NCBI RefSeq assembly: GCF_027257845.1
Contig: NZ_JAPVOT010000012.1
Coordinates: 62,001 to 126,000, forward strand
DNA from: Alteromonas sp. BMJM2
GTDB lineage: Bacteria > Pseudomonadota > Gammaproteobacteria > Enterobacterales > Alteromonadaceae
Direction of reading: 5' to 3'
Length of the DNA stretch: 64,000 bases
The notes beneath the pieces are model-generated. The model did not search any database. It saw only the letters and a program-made list of their open reading frames with translations, and was not told where the DNA came from. Positions 38,986 to 48,384 of this stretch are shown piece after piece. The position numbers and the translations under genes are program-made. How positions within the stretch are numbered: position 1 is the first letter of the stretch; each line of letters begins with the position of its first letter.

Positions 38986-39161
38986 ATTTCCGCTGCGCTA
39001 TAGTGCAGAATATGCGCCGCTTTCGGGTCTTTTTGCATGCCTTGTAGCATAGCCATTGAGCTCTCCGATAAGTGCTGATTAAGCGCATGTTCGTATAAAC
39101 TCTAATGCCTCAGTTTAACTTAGCGTTAATAAGTAAACCGGCAAGCAAATAGTACTATTTC

Positions 39162-39776
39162 ATGAAATCTGTTGAATCTTCAAATAGACCAGCGCAACAA
39201 GCTCATCACAACGATGAACACTACAAAAAAGCCACTATGCAGTGGGTTGATGACATTGTTATTCATCATAACTTTTGCCCCTTCGCGTCGTTCGTGAGAA
39301 CGCCCAATCAAATTCATTCCTGTGTAATAGCAGGCAATACCGGTGATGTACTAGAAGCACTTTTTGAGGAGTTGAAGCGCTTAGACAATGCTGATGATAT
39401 TGCAACAACCCTCATCATTCTTTCACATACCTCTTTCGCAGATTTTAATGAATACCTAGACGTATTAGCCATCGCAGAGGCCATGCTTCACGACTGGGGT
39501 TTTTCAGAGCGCTATCAGCTAGCCAGCTTTCATCCCAAGTATGTTTTCGACGGTAACAGTATTGATGACCCTGAAAATTATACGAACCGCTCACCCTATC
39601 CTCTTTTACATATAATTCGCGAGAGCGACATTACTCGTTATATGAAAAATGAGGATGATGCGCAAAAAATCTATACTCACAACATTTCAAAGGCTAAAGA
39701 GCTTGGTTGCCCTTACTTTGAAGAGGCATTGTTGTCCCTCACCAAGGCTCGAATCAACGAAGATCCAATCGAATGA
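39162..39776 (+). CDS. DUF1415 family protein
   Basis: The 204-residue product resembles the DUF1415 family: WVDDIVIHHNFCPFA near residues 28-42, LIILSHTSFADFNEYL, and ASFHPKYVFDG. The single conserved Cys in NFCPF, together with the His and Asp residues of these segments, may form an active or metal site. No function is established. It overlaps the trmO start by 4 bases (ATGA), so the two are translationally coupled, which suggests a link to tRNA modification or simply shared expression. Confidence 0.85.
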   Translation: MKSVESSNRPAQQAHHNDEHYKKATMQWVDDIVIHHNFCPFASFVRTPNQIHSCVIAGNTGDVLEALFEELKRLDNADDIATTLIILSHTSFADFNEYLDVLAIAEAMLHDWGFSERYQLASFHPKYVFDGNSIDDPENYTNRSPYPLLHIIRESDITRYMKNEDDAQKIYTHNISKAKELGCPYFEEALLSLTKARINEDPIE

Positions 39777-40489
39777 CAAGAGAAGATGGTTTTCACATCA
39801 ATACCATTGCCACCATAGCAACGCCATTTAAGCAAAAGTTTGCGGTGCCTCGGCAAGCTAAACTTAACACGGCCAAGGGAGTCATCTCTTTTACGGATGA
39901 TTTTGACGATATCAATATGCTTAAAGGTATTGGGGATTATAGCCATCTCTGGTTACTGTTTGTATTTCATCAAACCATGGAGCGAGGCTGGAAAAGCACA
40001 GTAAAAGCGCCCCGACTAGGTGGCAACGCTACCATGGGCGTGCTTGCAACACGAAGTACACATAGGCCCAACGCCATTGGCATGTCGGCAGTGAAGAATA
40101 ATGGTATTCATACTATCGACGGCAAACAAAAGTTAGTCGTTGAGGGTATAGACTTAGTAGACGGCACTCCCATTGTCGATATAAAACCTTATTTACCCTA
40201 TGCAGACAGTATTCAAAGCGCCACCGATAGCCTTCACCGAATGCGTCCAATACCTCAGCGACCCGTAGAGTTTTTAGATGAAATTTCACCACGGCTTTTA
40301 AAAGCCTGTGAGCAACACAGCGATTTTGAGCGAGTTGTGCGTGAAGTGTTATCCCAAGATCCCCGCCCAGCATACAAACAAAACATAGAAAGTGATGACA
40401 AAACATATAAAGTAACCCTTTATAATTTGGACATAGGTTTTGTCGTGTCTGATGGCATAGTCGTCGTGACACAGATAAATACAATATAA
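39773..40489 (+). CDS. trmO: tRNA (N6-threonylcarbamoyladenosine(37)-N6)-methyltransferase TrmO
   Basis: TrmO (YaeB/TsaA family) methylates t6A37 to m6t6A in tRNA-Thr using S-adenosylmethionine. The 238-residue product has the family's beta-barrel motifs DYSHLWLLFVFH, APRLGG and GVLATRSTHRPNAIGMSAV. A C-terminal extension of about 80 residues follows, as in the E. coli protein. The start overlaps the DUF1415 gene by 4 bases. proS follows 83 bases downstream, as it does in E. coli. Confidence 0.94.
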   Translation: MTREDGFHINTIATIATPFKQKFAVPRQAKLNTAKGVISFTDDFDDINMLKGIGDYSHLWLLFVFHQTMERGWKSTVKAPRLGGNATMGVLATRSTHRPNAIGMSAVKNNGIHTIDGKQKLVVEGIDLVDGTPIVDIKPYLPYADSIQSATDSLHRMRPIPQRPVEFLDEISPRLLKACEQHSDFERVVREVLSQDPRPAYKQNIESDDKTYKVTLYNLDIGFVVSDGIVVVTQINTI

Positions 40490-40572
40490 AACAAACAGTA
40501 TGTAGCGTAATGGCTCGTACTTAATTAGAATGCATAAGAATAAAATTAATTTTTACAGGAATACTGTTTTAC

Positions 40573-42297
40573 ATGCGCACTAGTCAATATTTGCTCGCCA
40601 CGCAAAAAGAAACCCCAGCAGATGCAGAGGTTATCAGCCACCAGTTAATGTTACGCGCTGGTATGATCAGAAAATTAGCGTCGGGATTATATAATTGGCT
40701 TCCGTCAGGCCTTCGCGTTCTGAACAAAGTTGCCAACATCGTTCGCGAAGAAATGAACAAAGCTGGCGCAATTGAAATTCTAATGCCAGTTGTGCAACCT
40801 GCCGATCTTTGGGAAGAATCTGGTCGCTGGGAAGAATACGGTCCTGAGTTACTGCGTGTAAAAGACCGCCACCAGCGCGACTTCGTATTAGGTCCAACTC
40901 ACGAAGAAGTGATTACCGCCCTCGTACGAAACGAAGTGAGCAGTTATAAGCAGCTTCCGCTTAATCTGTACCAAATACAAACCAAGTTTCGTGATGAAGT
41001 TCGCCCTCGCTTTGGCATTATGCGCAGCCGCGAATTTACGATGAAAGACGCCTATAGTTTTCATCTAGAGGACGCGTGTTTAGAAACGACCTACCAAAAG
41101 ATGTACGATGCCTACAGTAATATCTTTACTCGCTTGGGGTTAGATTTCCGTGCTGTTATTGCTGACTCTGGCTCAATTGGTGGAAATCACTCACACGAAT
41201 TTCATGTATTAGCGGAATCTGGTGAAGACGCCATCGCGTTTTCTAACAAAAGTAATTACGCTGCTAACATTGAAATGGCACCGGCCACTGCACCTGAAAA
41301 AGCAACTGTATCTGGTGCTCCACGTGAGATTAAGCCTGTGAGTGGTCACACGTTAGAAGAGGCGCTTAGCAGTATTGATGTTGCAACTAGCAACGCGGTA
41401 AACGTATTTGTAGTTAGAGGCGCTGATACCGATGAAGGCAATGCTGATGCTGCGTTAAATAGCGATGAGAAGTGGGTTGCGCTTGTACTTCGAGCTGACC
41501 ATACACTCAACGATGTTAAAGCAGAAAAAATTGATAGCGTTGCGACACCGCTAGTTCAAGCTTCTCCTGAAAAAGCAGCTCAGGTACTGGGTGTTTCTCC
41601 TTTATTTGCAGATGCAACCGCATTAGCTATACCTACTTACGTTGATTCAAGCGCGGCAGCGCTAGCCGACTTTACTTGCGGCGCTGGGGAACAGAACAAA
41701 TTAGCGATTAATTCAAATTGGTCTGATGAAATTAACGCGTTTGATATTCGCAACGTAGTCGCCGGAGATATCTCTCCTGACGGTGAAGGCACCCTTGACA
41801 TAAAACGGGGTATTGAAGTTGGTCATATTTTCCAACTTGGCAGAAAGTACTCTGAAGCCATGAACTGCGGTGTTTTAAGCGAAACGGGTAAGCATCAAAC
41901 TCTAACAATGGGCTGCTACGGTATCGGTGTATCTCGTATTGTTGCTGCCGCCATAGAACAAAATCATGATAAATTTGGTATTAAATGGCCTGACGCTATC
42001 GCACCTTTTAAAGTGGCAGTTATTCCAATGAATATGCACAAATCTCATCGTATTAAGGAAACAGCAGAAGCCCTTTATGAAGCGCTTTTAGACCTTGGTA
42101 TTGATGTACTTTTCGACGATCGAAAAGAACGCCCAGGTGTTATGTTTAATGACATGGAATTAATTGGTATCCCTCATAGTATTGTCATTGGCGAAAGAAA
42201 CTTGGATAATCAACAAGTTGAATACAAGAATAGACGAACTGGCGATAAGCAGTTAGTAGATCTCAGTGCCGCTAAAGACTTTATAGCCGAGCTCTAA
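40573..42297 (+). CDS. proS: prolyl-tRNA synthetase (bacterial type with editing domain)
   Basis: ProS charges tRNA-Pro, two copies of which lie 3 kb upstream. The 574-residue product has class II motifs (motif 2 around [19 protein letters not shown]), the inserted YbaK-like editing domain between about 225 and 390 that removes Ala from tRNA-Pro, and motif 3 [11 protein letters not shown]. The C-terminal anticodon-binding domain ends the protein. Length equals the E. coli enzyme (572). Confidence 0.98.
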   Translation: MRTSQYLLATQKETPADAEVISHQLMLRAGMIRKLASGLYNWLPSGLRVLNKVANIVREEMNKAGAIEILMPVVQPADLWEESGRWEEYGPELLRVKDRHQRDFVLGPTHEEVITALVRNEVSSYKQLPLNLYQIQTKFRDEVRPRFGIMRSREFTMKDAYSFHLEDACLETTYQKMYDAYSNIFTRLGLDFRAVIADSGSIGGNHSHEFHVLAESGEDAIAFSNKSNYAANIEMAPATAPEKATVSGAPREIKPVSGHTLEEALSSIDVATSNAVNVFVVRGADTDEGNADAALNSDEKWVALVLRADHTLNDVKAEKIDSVATPLVQASPEKAAQVLGVSPLFADATALAIPTYVDSSAAALADFTCGAGEQNKLAINSNWSDEINAFDIRNVVAGDISPDGEGTLDIKRGIEVGHIFQLGRKYSEAMNCGVLSETGKHQTLTMGCYGIGVSRIVAAAIEQNHDKFGIKWPDAIAPFKVAVIPMNMHKSHRIKETAEALYEALLDLGIDVLFDDRKERPGVMFNDMELIGIPHSIVIGERNLDNQQVEYKNRRTGDKQLVDLSAAKDFIAEL

Positions 42298-42339
42298 CTT
42301 CTGGCGTTTCCCTAACAAGTAGAAAGCGGGGCTTAGTAC

Positions 42340-43188
42340 ATGCGGTTAACATTTTATGGCGTTAGAGGCTCAATACCTACTCCTGGTGCGGACTTCGTAC
42401 GCTATGGTGGTAATACCGCCTGTGTGCATATTGAACTTGAGGATGGTACGGATATCATCCTCGACTCAGGAACAGGTATTCGGTTACTAAGCCCTCAACT
42501 CATTCAAAAAACGTCACCCATTAATATATTGCTGAGTCATAACCATTGGGACCATATTCAAGGCTTCCCTTTTTTCACACCGATTTACCAAAAAGACAGG
42601 GAGATAAATATTTACCCTGGGCAGACTATTCTTGATGAGCCAGACCAAATACTTCGACAAATGGAAGGCTCCTTATTTCCCGTTCCCCGAACTGCCTTGC
42701 ACGCGAATATAGACATAAAACAACTACCTACAGAGCAAGACAGTTTTAGCGTTGGCAGCGCAAGTATTAAGCGTTTACCGATGAATCATCCCGGCAGGGG
42801 AAGCGCGTATTGTATTGAAGCAGATGGATGCAAAATAGCATACATCACAGACAACGAGCTTTATCCTCCTTACAAAAAAGAAACTGATTTTCAGACCTTT
42901 GTGGCTTTTGCTAGCCATGCCGATCTGTTAATTCACGACGCCCAATATATGGGCTCTGACATGCCAGCTAAAAATGGCTGGGGTCACTCTGTTGCTGAAG
43001 AAGCAGTGAAGCTTGCTATGGCAAGTAATGTTAAGCAGCTCGCATTGTATAGCCACGACCCCGAGCGTACTGATGACGATATAGACTTTATCGTTTCACA
43101 CTGCAACGACTTCGTAGTCGCCGCCGAATCCCCACTGAAAGTATTTGCCTCATCTGAAGGCCAGTCTCTGGACTTCAATACCCCTTAA
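42340..43188 (+). CDS. MBL-fold metallohydrolase
   Basis: The 282-residue product starts MRLTFYGVRGSIPTPG and has the metal motif SHNHWDHIQG at about residues 66-75, with further ligands in NHPG, DNELY and HD (LLIHDAQY). The closing YSHDPERTDD supplies the last His. This is the RNase Z/phosphodiesterase-like branch of the metallo-beta-lactamase fold, in which cyclic nucleotide phosphodiesterases also occur. The substrate cannot be told. It follows proS by 42 bases and may be read through from it. Confidence 0.85.
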   Translation: MRLTFYGVRGSIPTPGADFVRYGGNTACVHIELEDGTDIILDSGTGIRLLSPQLIQKTSPINILLSHNHWDHIQGFPFFTPIYQKDREINIYPGQTILDEPDQILRQMEGSLFPVPRTALHANIDIKQLPTEQDSFSVGSASIKRLPMNHPGRGSAYCIEADGCKIAYITDNELYPPYKKETDFQTFVAFASHADLLIHDAQYMGSDMPAKNGWGHSVAEEAVKLAMASNVKQLALYSHDPERTDDDIDFIVSHCNDFVVAAESPLKVFASSEGQSLDFNTP

Positions 43189-43206
43189 TTTTTAATACTA
43201 TTTAAG

Positions 43207-43234
43207 TCCTTAAGTTAGCGCTCTGACTTAAGGA
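43207..43234 (+). terminator. hairpin between the MBL hydrolase and pldA
   Basis: TCCTTAAGT and ACTTAAGGA form a 9-bp stem around a ten-base loop, 19 bases after the MBL gene. The flank is AT-rich without a clear T run, so it may only attenuate. Confidence 0.45.
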
Positions 43235-43261
43235 ATTTAAAGACAACACGGAGAGTAAAAG

Positions 43262-44272
43262 GTGAATTTAAAGCCTTTGTTTTTATTAATCACATCTACG
43301 TACATTTTACTAGGTGCGAATCATCTTGCCTACGCGCAAGAGACAGACAAGAATAACGAGCAGACAGCGTCTGACGTTACTAAGGATGAAGACAAATCTG
43401 ATTTAGCTAAAGCTATTGAAGAAGGTATCGAGGTGATTGATATTATCAAGAAAGATACCACAACAGAGAGTGCACTCGACGATAGGTTACAGGGTGACAA
43501 AGAAGCCCTCGACAATGTGTTTGCTATTACTCAGCATCGACAAAACTACCTGCTCCCATTTACGTACGTTAAAAACCCAAACTCTGCGGGTAATCAGGAG
43601 CTGACCGAGGAAAATGTCGACAGTAAAGAGGCAAAGTTTCAGTTGAGCATGAAGCTGCCTTTATACCTTGAGGACACGGGTTTTGACGGAGTGTATTTCG
43701 GTTTTACTCTCACCTCGTTTTGGCAACTTTACAACAGTGAAGTGTCTAAACCATTTCGTGAAACCAACTACGAACCAGAAGTGTTTTGGCAAAAAACCGG
43801 TGACTATTCCGTATTGGGATATAAGTTTAATACCTTTCAATTAGGCTTCAATCATATGTCTAATGGCCAAAGTGGCCTTCGCTCTCGTAGTTGGAACCGT
43901 ATATTTGCCTCTATCACGTTCAGCGATAATGACGATATTTATTACCTAAAAACATGGTATCGCGTGCCGGAAGACGAGAAAGACGATCCATTAGATGCCA
44001 GTGGTGATGACAACCCAGATATCGAAGACTTTTACGGCCGCTTCGAGCTTGGCTATGGCAGAAAGATTGGCGCGTTTAAAATGCTCGCACTTGTTCGAAA
44101 CAACTTAGACTTTGACGAGAATAGAGGCAGCATTCAGTTGGATATGACCTACCCTTTTTCAGATCGCTATGAACTGCTAGTCCAATATTTTAATGGCTAT
44201 GGCGACTCCTTAATAGACTATAATCGTTCACAAGAGCGTATTGGTATAGGTTTTCAAGTCACATTTCTTTAA
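43262..44272 (+). CDS. pldA: outer membrane phospholipase A (OMPLA)
   Basis: PldA is a calcium-dependent outer membrane beta-barrel that hydrolyses surface-exposed phospholipids to keep the bilayer asymmetric. The 336-residue precursor (GTG start) has a signal peptide to about residue 26 (LAYA/QETD). The catalytic residues are His198, Ser200 and Asn212 in NHMSNGQSGLRSRSWNR, with the same spacing as His142/Ser144/Asn156 of E. coli. An acidic linker of about 60 residues precedes the barrel, longer than in E. coli. The C-terminal residue is not Phe but FQVTFL, still barrel-like. Confidence 0.92.
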   Translation: MNLKPLFLLITSTYILLGANHLAYAQETDKNNEQTASDVTKDEDKSDLAKAIEEGIEVIDIIKKDTTTESALDDRLQGDKEALDNVFAITQHRQNYLLPFTYVKNPNSAGNQELTEENVDSKEAKFQLSMKLPLYLEDTGFDGVYFGFTLTSFWQLYNSEVSKPFRETNYEPEVFWQKTGDYSVLGYKFNTFQLGFNHMSNGQSGLRSRSWNRIFASITFSDNDDIYYLKTWYRVPEDEKDDPLDASGDDNPDIEDFYGRFELGYGRKIGAFKMLALVRNNLDFDENRGSIQLDMTYPFSDRYELLVQYFNGYGDSLIDYNRSQERIGIGFQVTFL

Positions 44273-44312
44273 GCGCTTCACGCTTTGGCTGAACGACCTT
44301 ATCAGTACCAGC

Positions 44313-44340
44313 TAGGCTCACATCATTTTATAGTGAGCCT
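44313..44340. terminator. possible bidirectional terminator between pldA and HDAC-like gene
   Basis: AGGCTCAC and GTGAGCCT pair around an 11-base AT-rich loop, midway between the two converging genes. The flanks have only short T and A tracts. Confidence 0.45.
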
Positions 44341-44371
44341 CTCATCATTCACTTGAACGACGCGAAGCACA

Positions 44372-45271
44372 CTATTCAACAATACCCGCGGCGCGATACA
44401 GTTGTATGTGTACATCAACAAGCGCCGCAATGTCCCGTTGATATCCCCCTCCAATTACGGCAGCAATAGGAAGCCCTTCCCGCTCGGCCAAATCAAAAAT
44501 CATTTTATCCCTTCGATATACTCCCTGTGTAGAAATATTTAATAGCCCCAAATCATCATTAACATGTACATCTACGCCAGCATCGTAAATGATGGCATCG
44601 GGCTGAAATTGGCGAAAAGCAAGTGTAATAGCCTGCTCCAACGTGGTGAGATATTCATCGTCCTCGGCCGCTTTAGGGAGGCCAATATCAATGTTAGATA
44701 TTTGCTTTCTATGGGGAAAGTTTTTTTCACCATGAAGAGAGAGGGTAAAGATGTCGTCATCATTTTCGGCCAGCTTAGCGGTGCCGTCACCTTGGTGCAC
44801 ATCTAAATCAATAATAAGTACATTATCGATGCCCTCGTGAGATTGCATAGCCTTGGCTGCCAAATACAGATCGTTAAATAAACAAAAGCCAGAACCAAAA
44901 TCAGCAAATGCGTGATGATAGCCTCCGGTCAAATTCAACGCTTTGCCGGTCTCTATGGCAAGATTTGCGGTTTGAATTGTTCCACCCACAGCCGTACGCG
45001 TGCGCTCTATGAGTTGATCAGACCAAGGAAAGCCTATTCTTCGCATCGCCTTTTTATCAAGGGTACCTGTGGTGAGTTGATTTACATATTCAGGTGAATA
45101 GAAGCGCATTAACTCTTCGTTAGTCACTGGCGTTGGGGTAGTAAAACGTGATGGGCTCACTCCCCGAGCAATTAACTCATCTCTGATTCCCACGTACTTC
45201 TCGATTGGAAACCGATGCCGATCTGGCAATGAGAGTTGGCTATAGATGGGATGAAATACTAGGGGTATCAT
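44372..45271 (-). CDS. histone deacetylase superfamily hydrolase
   Basis: The 299-residue product has the fold of class II-like deacetylases / acetylpolyamine amidohydrolases. Active-site His119-His120 lie in GGYHHAF, the zinc ligands Asp157 and His159 in DLDVHQGDGT and Asp234 in AGVDVHVNDDLG, and a GGGY motif near the C-terminus supplies the Tyr. All key residues are present, so it should be active. Bacterial substrates in this family include acetyl-lysine, acetylpolyamines and acetoin-related compounds; none can be assigned here. Confidence 0.88.
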   Translation of the reverse strand: MIPLVFHPIYSQLSLPDRHRFPIEKYVGIRDELIARGVSPSRFTTPTPVTNEELMRFYSPEYVNQLTTGTLDKKAMRRIGFPWSDQLIERTRTAVGGTIQTANLAIETGKALNLTGGYHHAFADFGSGFCLFNDLYLAAKAMQSHEGIDNVLIIDLDVHQGDGTAKLAENDDDIFTLSLHGEKNFPHRKQISNIDIGLPKAAEDDEYLTTLEQAITLAFRQFQPDAIIYDAGVDVHVNDDLGLLNISTQGVYRRDKMIFDLAEREGLPIAAVIGGGYQRDIAALVDVHIQLYRAAGIVE

Positions 45272-45349
45272 GAAGTCGCAGTAACCTTATAAACAGCATT
45301 AGTGTCAGAGGAAGCCAACGCCTCCTCAGTGAATACTGTCAAAGCAGGC

Positions 45350-46972
45350 TTAGCGGGTCAAACTGTTCACCACCTTTTCAACGTTGTATGACATATTTTT
45401 CATAGAGCGAGACATATCGTCACGCTGGGCGAGTTCGTGATAGCGCTCAGCAGAAGTCACTACACTACCAATAATGGATTCAACTTGCCCTAGCACCGCC
45501 TCTTGCTCATCAGCGGCTTCATTAAGCGCTACCACAACACTTGCCGTCTCCTGAATGTCTCTCACAACGGTGTTGAGTCGTTCCAGGGCCGACTCCGCCT
45601 CAGCGGCATTGGTATCGGATAGCTGTTTGCCAGCATTCATAGCAGTTACCGCACTCATAGCCTCTGATTCGAAACTGCTTAGAATATCGTTAATCTCTCT
45701 GGTGGATTGTTGCGTTTTCGCCGCCAAGGCTCTCACTTCATCAGCAACCACAGCAAAACCTCTACCGTGCTCTCCAGCCCGCGCAGCTTCAATAGCAGCA
45801 TTAAGTGCTAATAAATTAGTTTGATCTGCTATTTCATTGATCACATTCACTACTTTTAAAATGTTAGTACTGCGAGATTGAAGCTCAGTCACAATGTCAC
45901 TTGATGCTGTAACGGTTTGCGCAAGTTGCCTAAACCCAACGTTGGCTTGTTCAAATGTTTTGTAGCAACTTGCTACATTTTGTTCTGAATTGTTAGTCGC
46001 TACGGCTACCTGATCAGTGATTGCTACTAAATTTTGCACAATGCCCTTTAATTTATCAGTGCTGGCCTCCAATGAACGAGACGTGTCTCTTTGCTCATTG
46101 GCGCCTTGCATAATGAGATCACTGACACTGGCAAGGGACGTAAATGCGCCGCTCATTTCCTTCTCGGCATCTTTTAATTGCACTACCGATACGTTGAGCT
46201 TCTGTTGTAAGGCCCTTGCTGAATTCGCCAGCACACCCAATTCATGGTCGCTGGTATATGTGAGAGCGTAGTCATAATCGCTGTTAGCCAAGTTAGAGAT
46301 GCATTTAGCAACCTCTTTAGTAGGCTTTATTACCTGTGAACGTAGCCTTGCGATAACATAGCTCAATGACAATATTGACAACACAATGGCGGCAAGAAGA
46401 ATAAGCCACAGCATGTTGCGCGCATTTTGCTTAAGCTCCTCTATCGCGGTGGCCGACTGTAATGCTATGTCATCAGCTATACTGCCTAACAGTTTGGCGG
46501 GTTCTCTATCGATGCCTCGTACATAGCTATCGCCGACTTTAGGGTCGAAGCCTGAATTGACAAAAGCGTCGTACCCTTCGCGGTATTTGGTTGCCATAAT
46601 GCCATGTGCTTTTTGAAACTGTCGAATCTCTGCTTTTGCTTCATTACTGACTACGTCATTTTGCAGCATGGCACTAAACTTTACTTGAATGTCACTTTCA
46701 CGCTGCTTAAACCGCTCCCAATACTTTTCTCTATCGGCTTTGTCTTGGCCTCGAAGTAGCACATTCTTCCACTCTTGTACCTGAGTCTTAAAGGTGCTTA
46801 GCACATCGTTAACGTCGCGCTCCGATTGAACCAGTGTATTTTCAAGTTCGTCAAAGGCATTTAGCAATGTAAATGACTTTAAAATTGACGCACCGTTGAG
46901 CAAAACAAGGAGAAAGAAACTGGCGAGAACGGGGGTAATAACCAAACGGCTTATGCTTGTGTACTTGAACAC
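45350..46972 (-). CDS. methyl-accepting chemotaxis protein
   Basis: The 540-residue protein has two membrane spans (about 10-30 and 190-210) flanking a 150-residue helical periplasmic sensor region. A HAMP-like linker and the cytoplasmic coiled-coil signalling domain follow, with the hairpin tip [20 protein letters not shown] and the segment [20 protein letters not shown]. It should send its signal to CheA/CheW encoded elsewhere. The ligand is unknown; the sensor resembles a four-helix bundle. It starts with GTG and stands alone. Confidence 0.93.
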   Translation of the reverse strand: MFKYTSISRLVITPVLASFFLLVLLNGASILKSFTLLNAFDELENTLVQSERDVNDVLSTFKTQVQEWKNVLLRGQDKADREKYWERFKQRESDIQVKFSAMLQNDVVSNEAKAEIRQFQKAHGIMATKYREGYDAFVNSGFDPKVGDSYVRGIDREPAKLLGSIADDIALQSATAIEELKQNARNMLWLILLAAIVLSILSLSYVIARLRSQVIKPTKEVAKCISNLANSDYDYALTYTSDHELGVLANSARALQQKLNVSVVQLKDAEKEMSGAFTSLASVSDLIMQGANEQRDTSRSLEASTDKLKGIVQNLVAITDQVAVATNNSEQNVASCYKTFEQANVGFRQLAQTVTASSDIVTELQSRSTNILKVVNVINEIADQTNLLALNAAIEAARAGEHGRGFAVVADEVRALAAKTQQSTREINDILSSFESEAMSAVTAMNAGKQLSDTNAAEAESALERLNTVVRDIQETASVVVALNEAADEQEAVLGQVESIIGSVVTSAERYHELAQRDDMSRSMKNMSYNVEKVVNSLTR

Positions 46973-47082
46973 GATATGACCTTTAACTTAAAGATTAACA
47001 GCACTATTAGATGATTTTTTTATGACAGTTGCGTTACGCTTAAGGTATAGCAGGGTATACTTATTACTCGGAAAATATAAGA

Positions 47083-47117
47083 TTAGCCACATCCCTATTA
47101 TCATTACTGGCTAATTT
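47083..47117 (-). terminator. weak terminator after the lipoprotein gene
   Basis: ATTAGCC and GGCTAAT pair across about 20 bases. Minus-strand flanking T residues are interrupted (CTTATATTTT), while the plus-strand flank is a better T run. Confidence 0.4.
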
Positions 47118-47128
47118 TTTAAATTAAG

Positions 47129-48235
47129 TCAATATACTTCCACATGGATATCATCAATCAGGACACTTCCTTCGTAGTAATTTATATGAGGATCGCCAAT
47201 AACAAAGAAATCTGGGTAACCGGATTTTAACGGCCAACTTGGATAGTTTTTCCCATTAAACGTCACACCGGTATTGTTTACACAACCGGAATTGAGTTCA
47301 TTGGGCTTTTGATTATAGTGATAAACGCATTCTTTGAATGTATTAATTGAACCAGAGAGTCTTTCGCTAACCTTTTTTTCAAATTTGCCTTTAATTTCGA
47401 AACTATAGTGTACAGGTGTTCTCACGAAAGATACTTCGTACCAGTGATTTTTTTGATATCTCGCGGAGGGTAAAGCATCCTGTCGACTAAATTCTTTACC
47501 GTCGAATGAAATAAAACTTTTTCCGAATGTTTCATTTGTTTCGCTTCTCCCATCTAGAGCAATAACGTTGATAGTGTTTCTGAAATTTCCTCGATTCCAG
47601 CTGTCGATAACAAACTTTCGATGGTGGTGCATCCATATATTGTTATGAGGTTGCGGTTCATTATCTACTATCGCAAGCCAGTAGAAACCATTATGTTTGT
47701 AAGCCTTAACATCCTCTACCCATGGTTCAGCGGTTTCATTGCCTATATCGTAACCGTTGAGTTCACTTTCATCACCATAGTTAATATAGCCAACTCTAAA
47801 TGATATTTTGTAACTTTCCGGTAATGCATTACTCGGTCTGAGAATCACTGCATCAGTATGTTTTGGTGTCGCTATTTTTAATACTTTATTATCTATATTC
47901 TCTGGGTCTGAGATGATGTCTAGGTAATCAAAAATGAGCGGCCTACTCTCTCTTGTGTAAATTTCTATTTGAAAGAACTTATCTAGTCTATAAGTTCCTC
48001 TCAATGCTTTTGGCGATTCAATATTTTGACCTCTAAAGAAGGCGCCTCCCTCAGAGTATGGGCCTAAATCTTCTGCGGTAGCGGGCTTCCAATTTGGAGA
48101 GTGGTCAATTTGAAGACTATCGAAATTTTGAGAATATTTGCTCTGCGTTAACTCAACATTGTTTGCATTTTGAGAAGCGTCTTCGGTACATGACATCAGA
48201 CAAAACAAAGCCGATAAATAAAACCAAAAACGCAT
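47129..48235 (-). CDS. lipoprotein of unknown function, possibly a polysaccharide-binding or lyase jelly-roll
   Basis: The 368-residue precursor starts MRFWFYLSALFCLMSC, a lipoprotein signal with the acylated Cys at 16. The body is rich in aromatic residues and Asn/Asp, with an Ile-Trp-Met-His-His-His-Arg stretch and a C-terminal VLIDDIHVEVY. This resembles the jelly-roll (concanavalin-like) fold of heparin lyase-type or LamG proteins, but the resemblance is loose and no catalytic residues can be assigned. Its base use looks more AT-rich than its neighbours, hinting at transfer. The start lies only about 15 bases after the guaBA terminator, so how it is transcribed is unclear. Confidence 0.7.
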   Translation of the reverse strand: MRFWFYLSALFCLMSCTEDASQNANNVELTQSKYSQNFDSLQIDHSPNWKPATAEDLGPYSEGGAFFRGQNIESPKALRGTYRLDKFFQIEIYTRESRPLIFDYLDIISDPENIDNKVLKIATPKHTDAVILRPSNALPESYKISFRVGYINYGDESELNGYDIGNETAEPWVEDVKAYKHNGFYWLAIVDNEPQPHNNIWMHHHRKFVIDSWNRGNFRNTINVIALDGRSETNETFGKSFISFDGKEFSRQDALPSARYQKNHWYEVSFVRTPVHYSFEIKGKFEKKVSERLSGSINTFKECVYHYNQKPNELNSGCVNNTGVTFNGKNYPSWPLKSGYPDFFVIGDPHINYYEGSVLIDDIHVEVY

Positions 48236-48249
48236 AATCAATATCCCAA

Positions 48250-48291
48250 GTAAAAAAAACGAGTTTCATGCGTTTTATAGCATGAAACTCG
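48250..48291 (-). terminator. guaBA terminator, immediately upstream of the lipoprotein start
   Basis: CGAGTTTCATGC and GCATGAAACTCG form a perfect 12-bp stem around an eight-base loop. The A8 run at 48252-48259 gives a U8 tract on the minus strand. A second small hairpin (GACTGGTT/AACCAGTC, 48341-48361) lies between it and guaA. Confidence 0.9.
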
Positions 48292-48384
48292 CTAGGATAT
48301 AATTCAAAAATAATTCAGGACAATTATTTTCTTAGCAATGACTGGTTTTAATAACCAGTCATCCTTTTTAAAAGCTATGGGGCC

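Noticed and set aside
48341..48361. Small hairpin GACTGGTT/AACCAGTC as the guaA terminator
   Set aside because: No T run follows on the minus strand; the stronger hairpin with a U8 tract at 48250-48291 is the better terminator.
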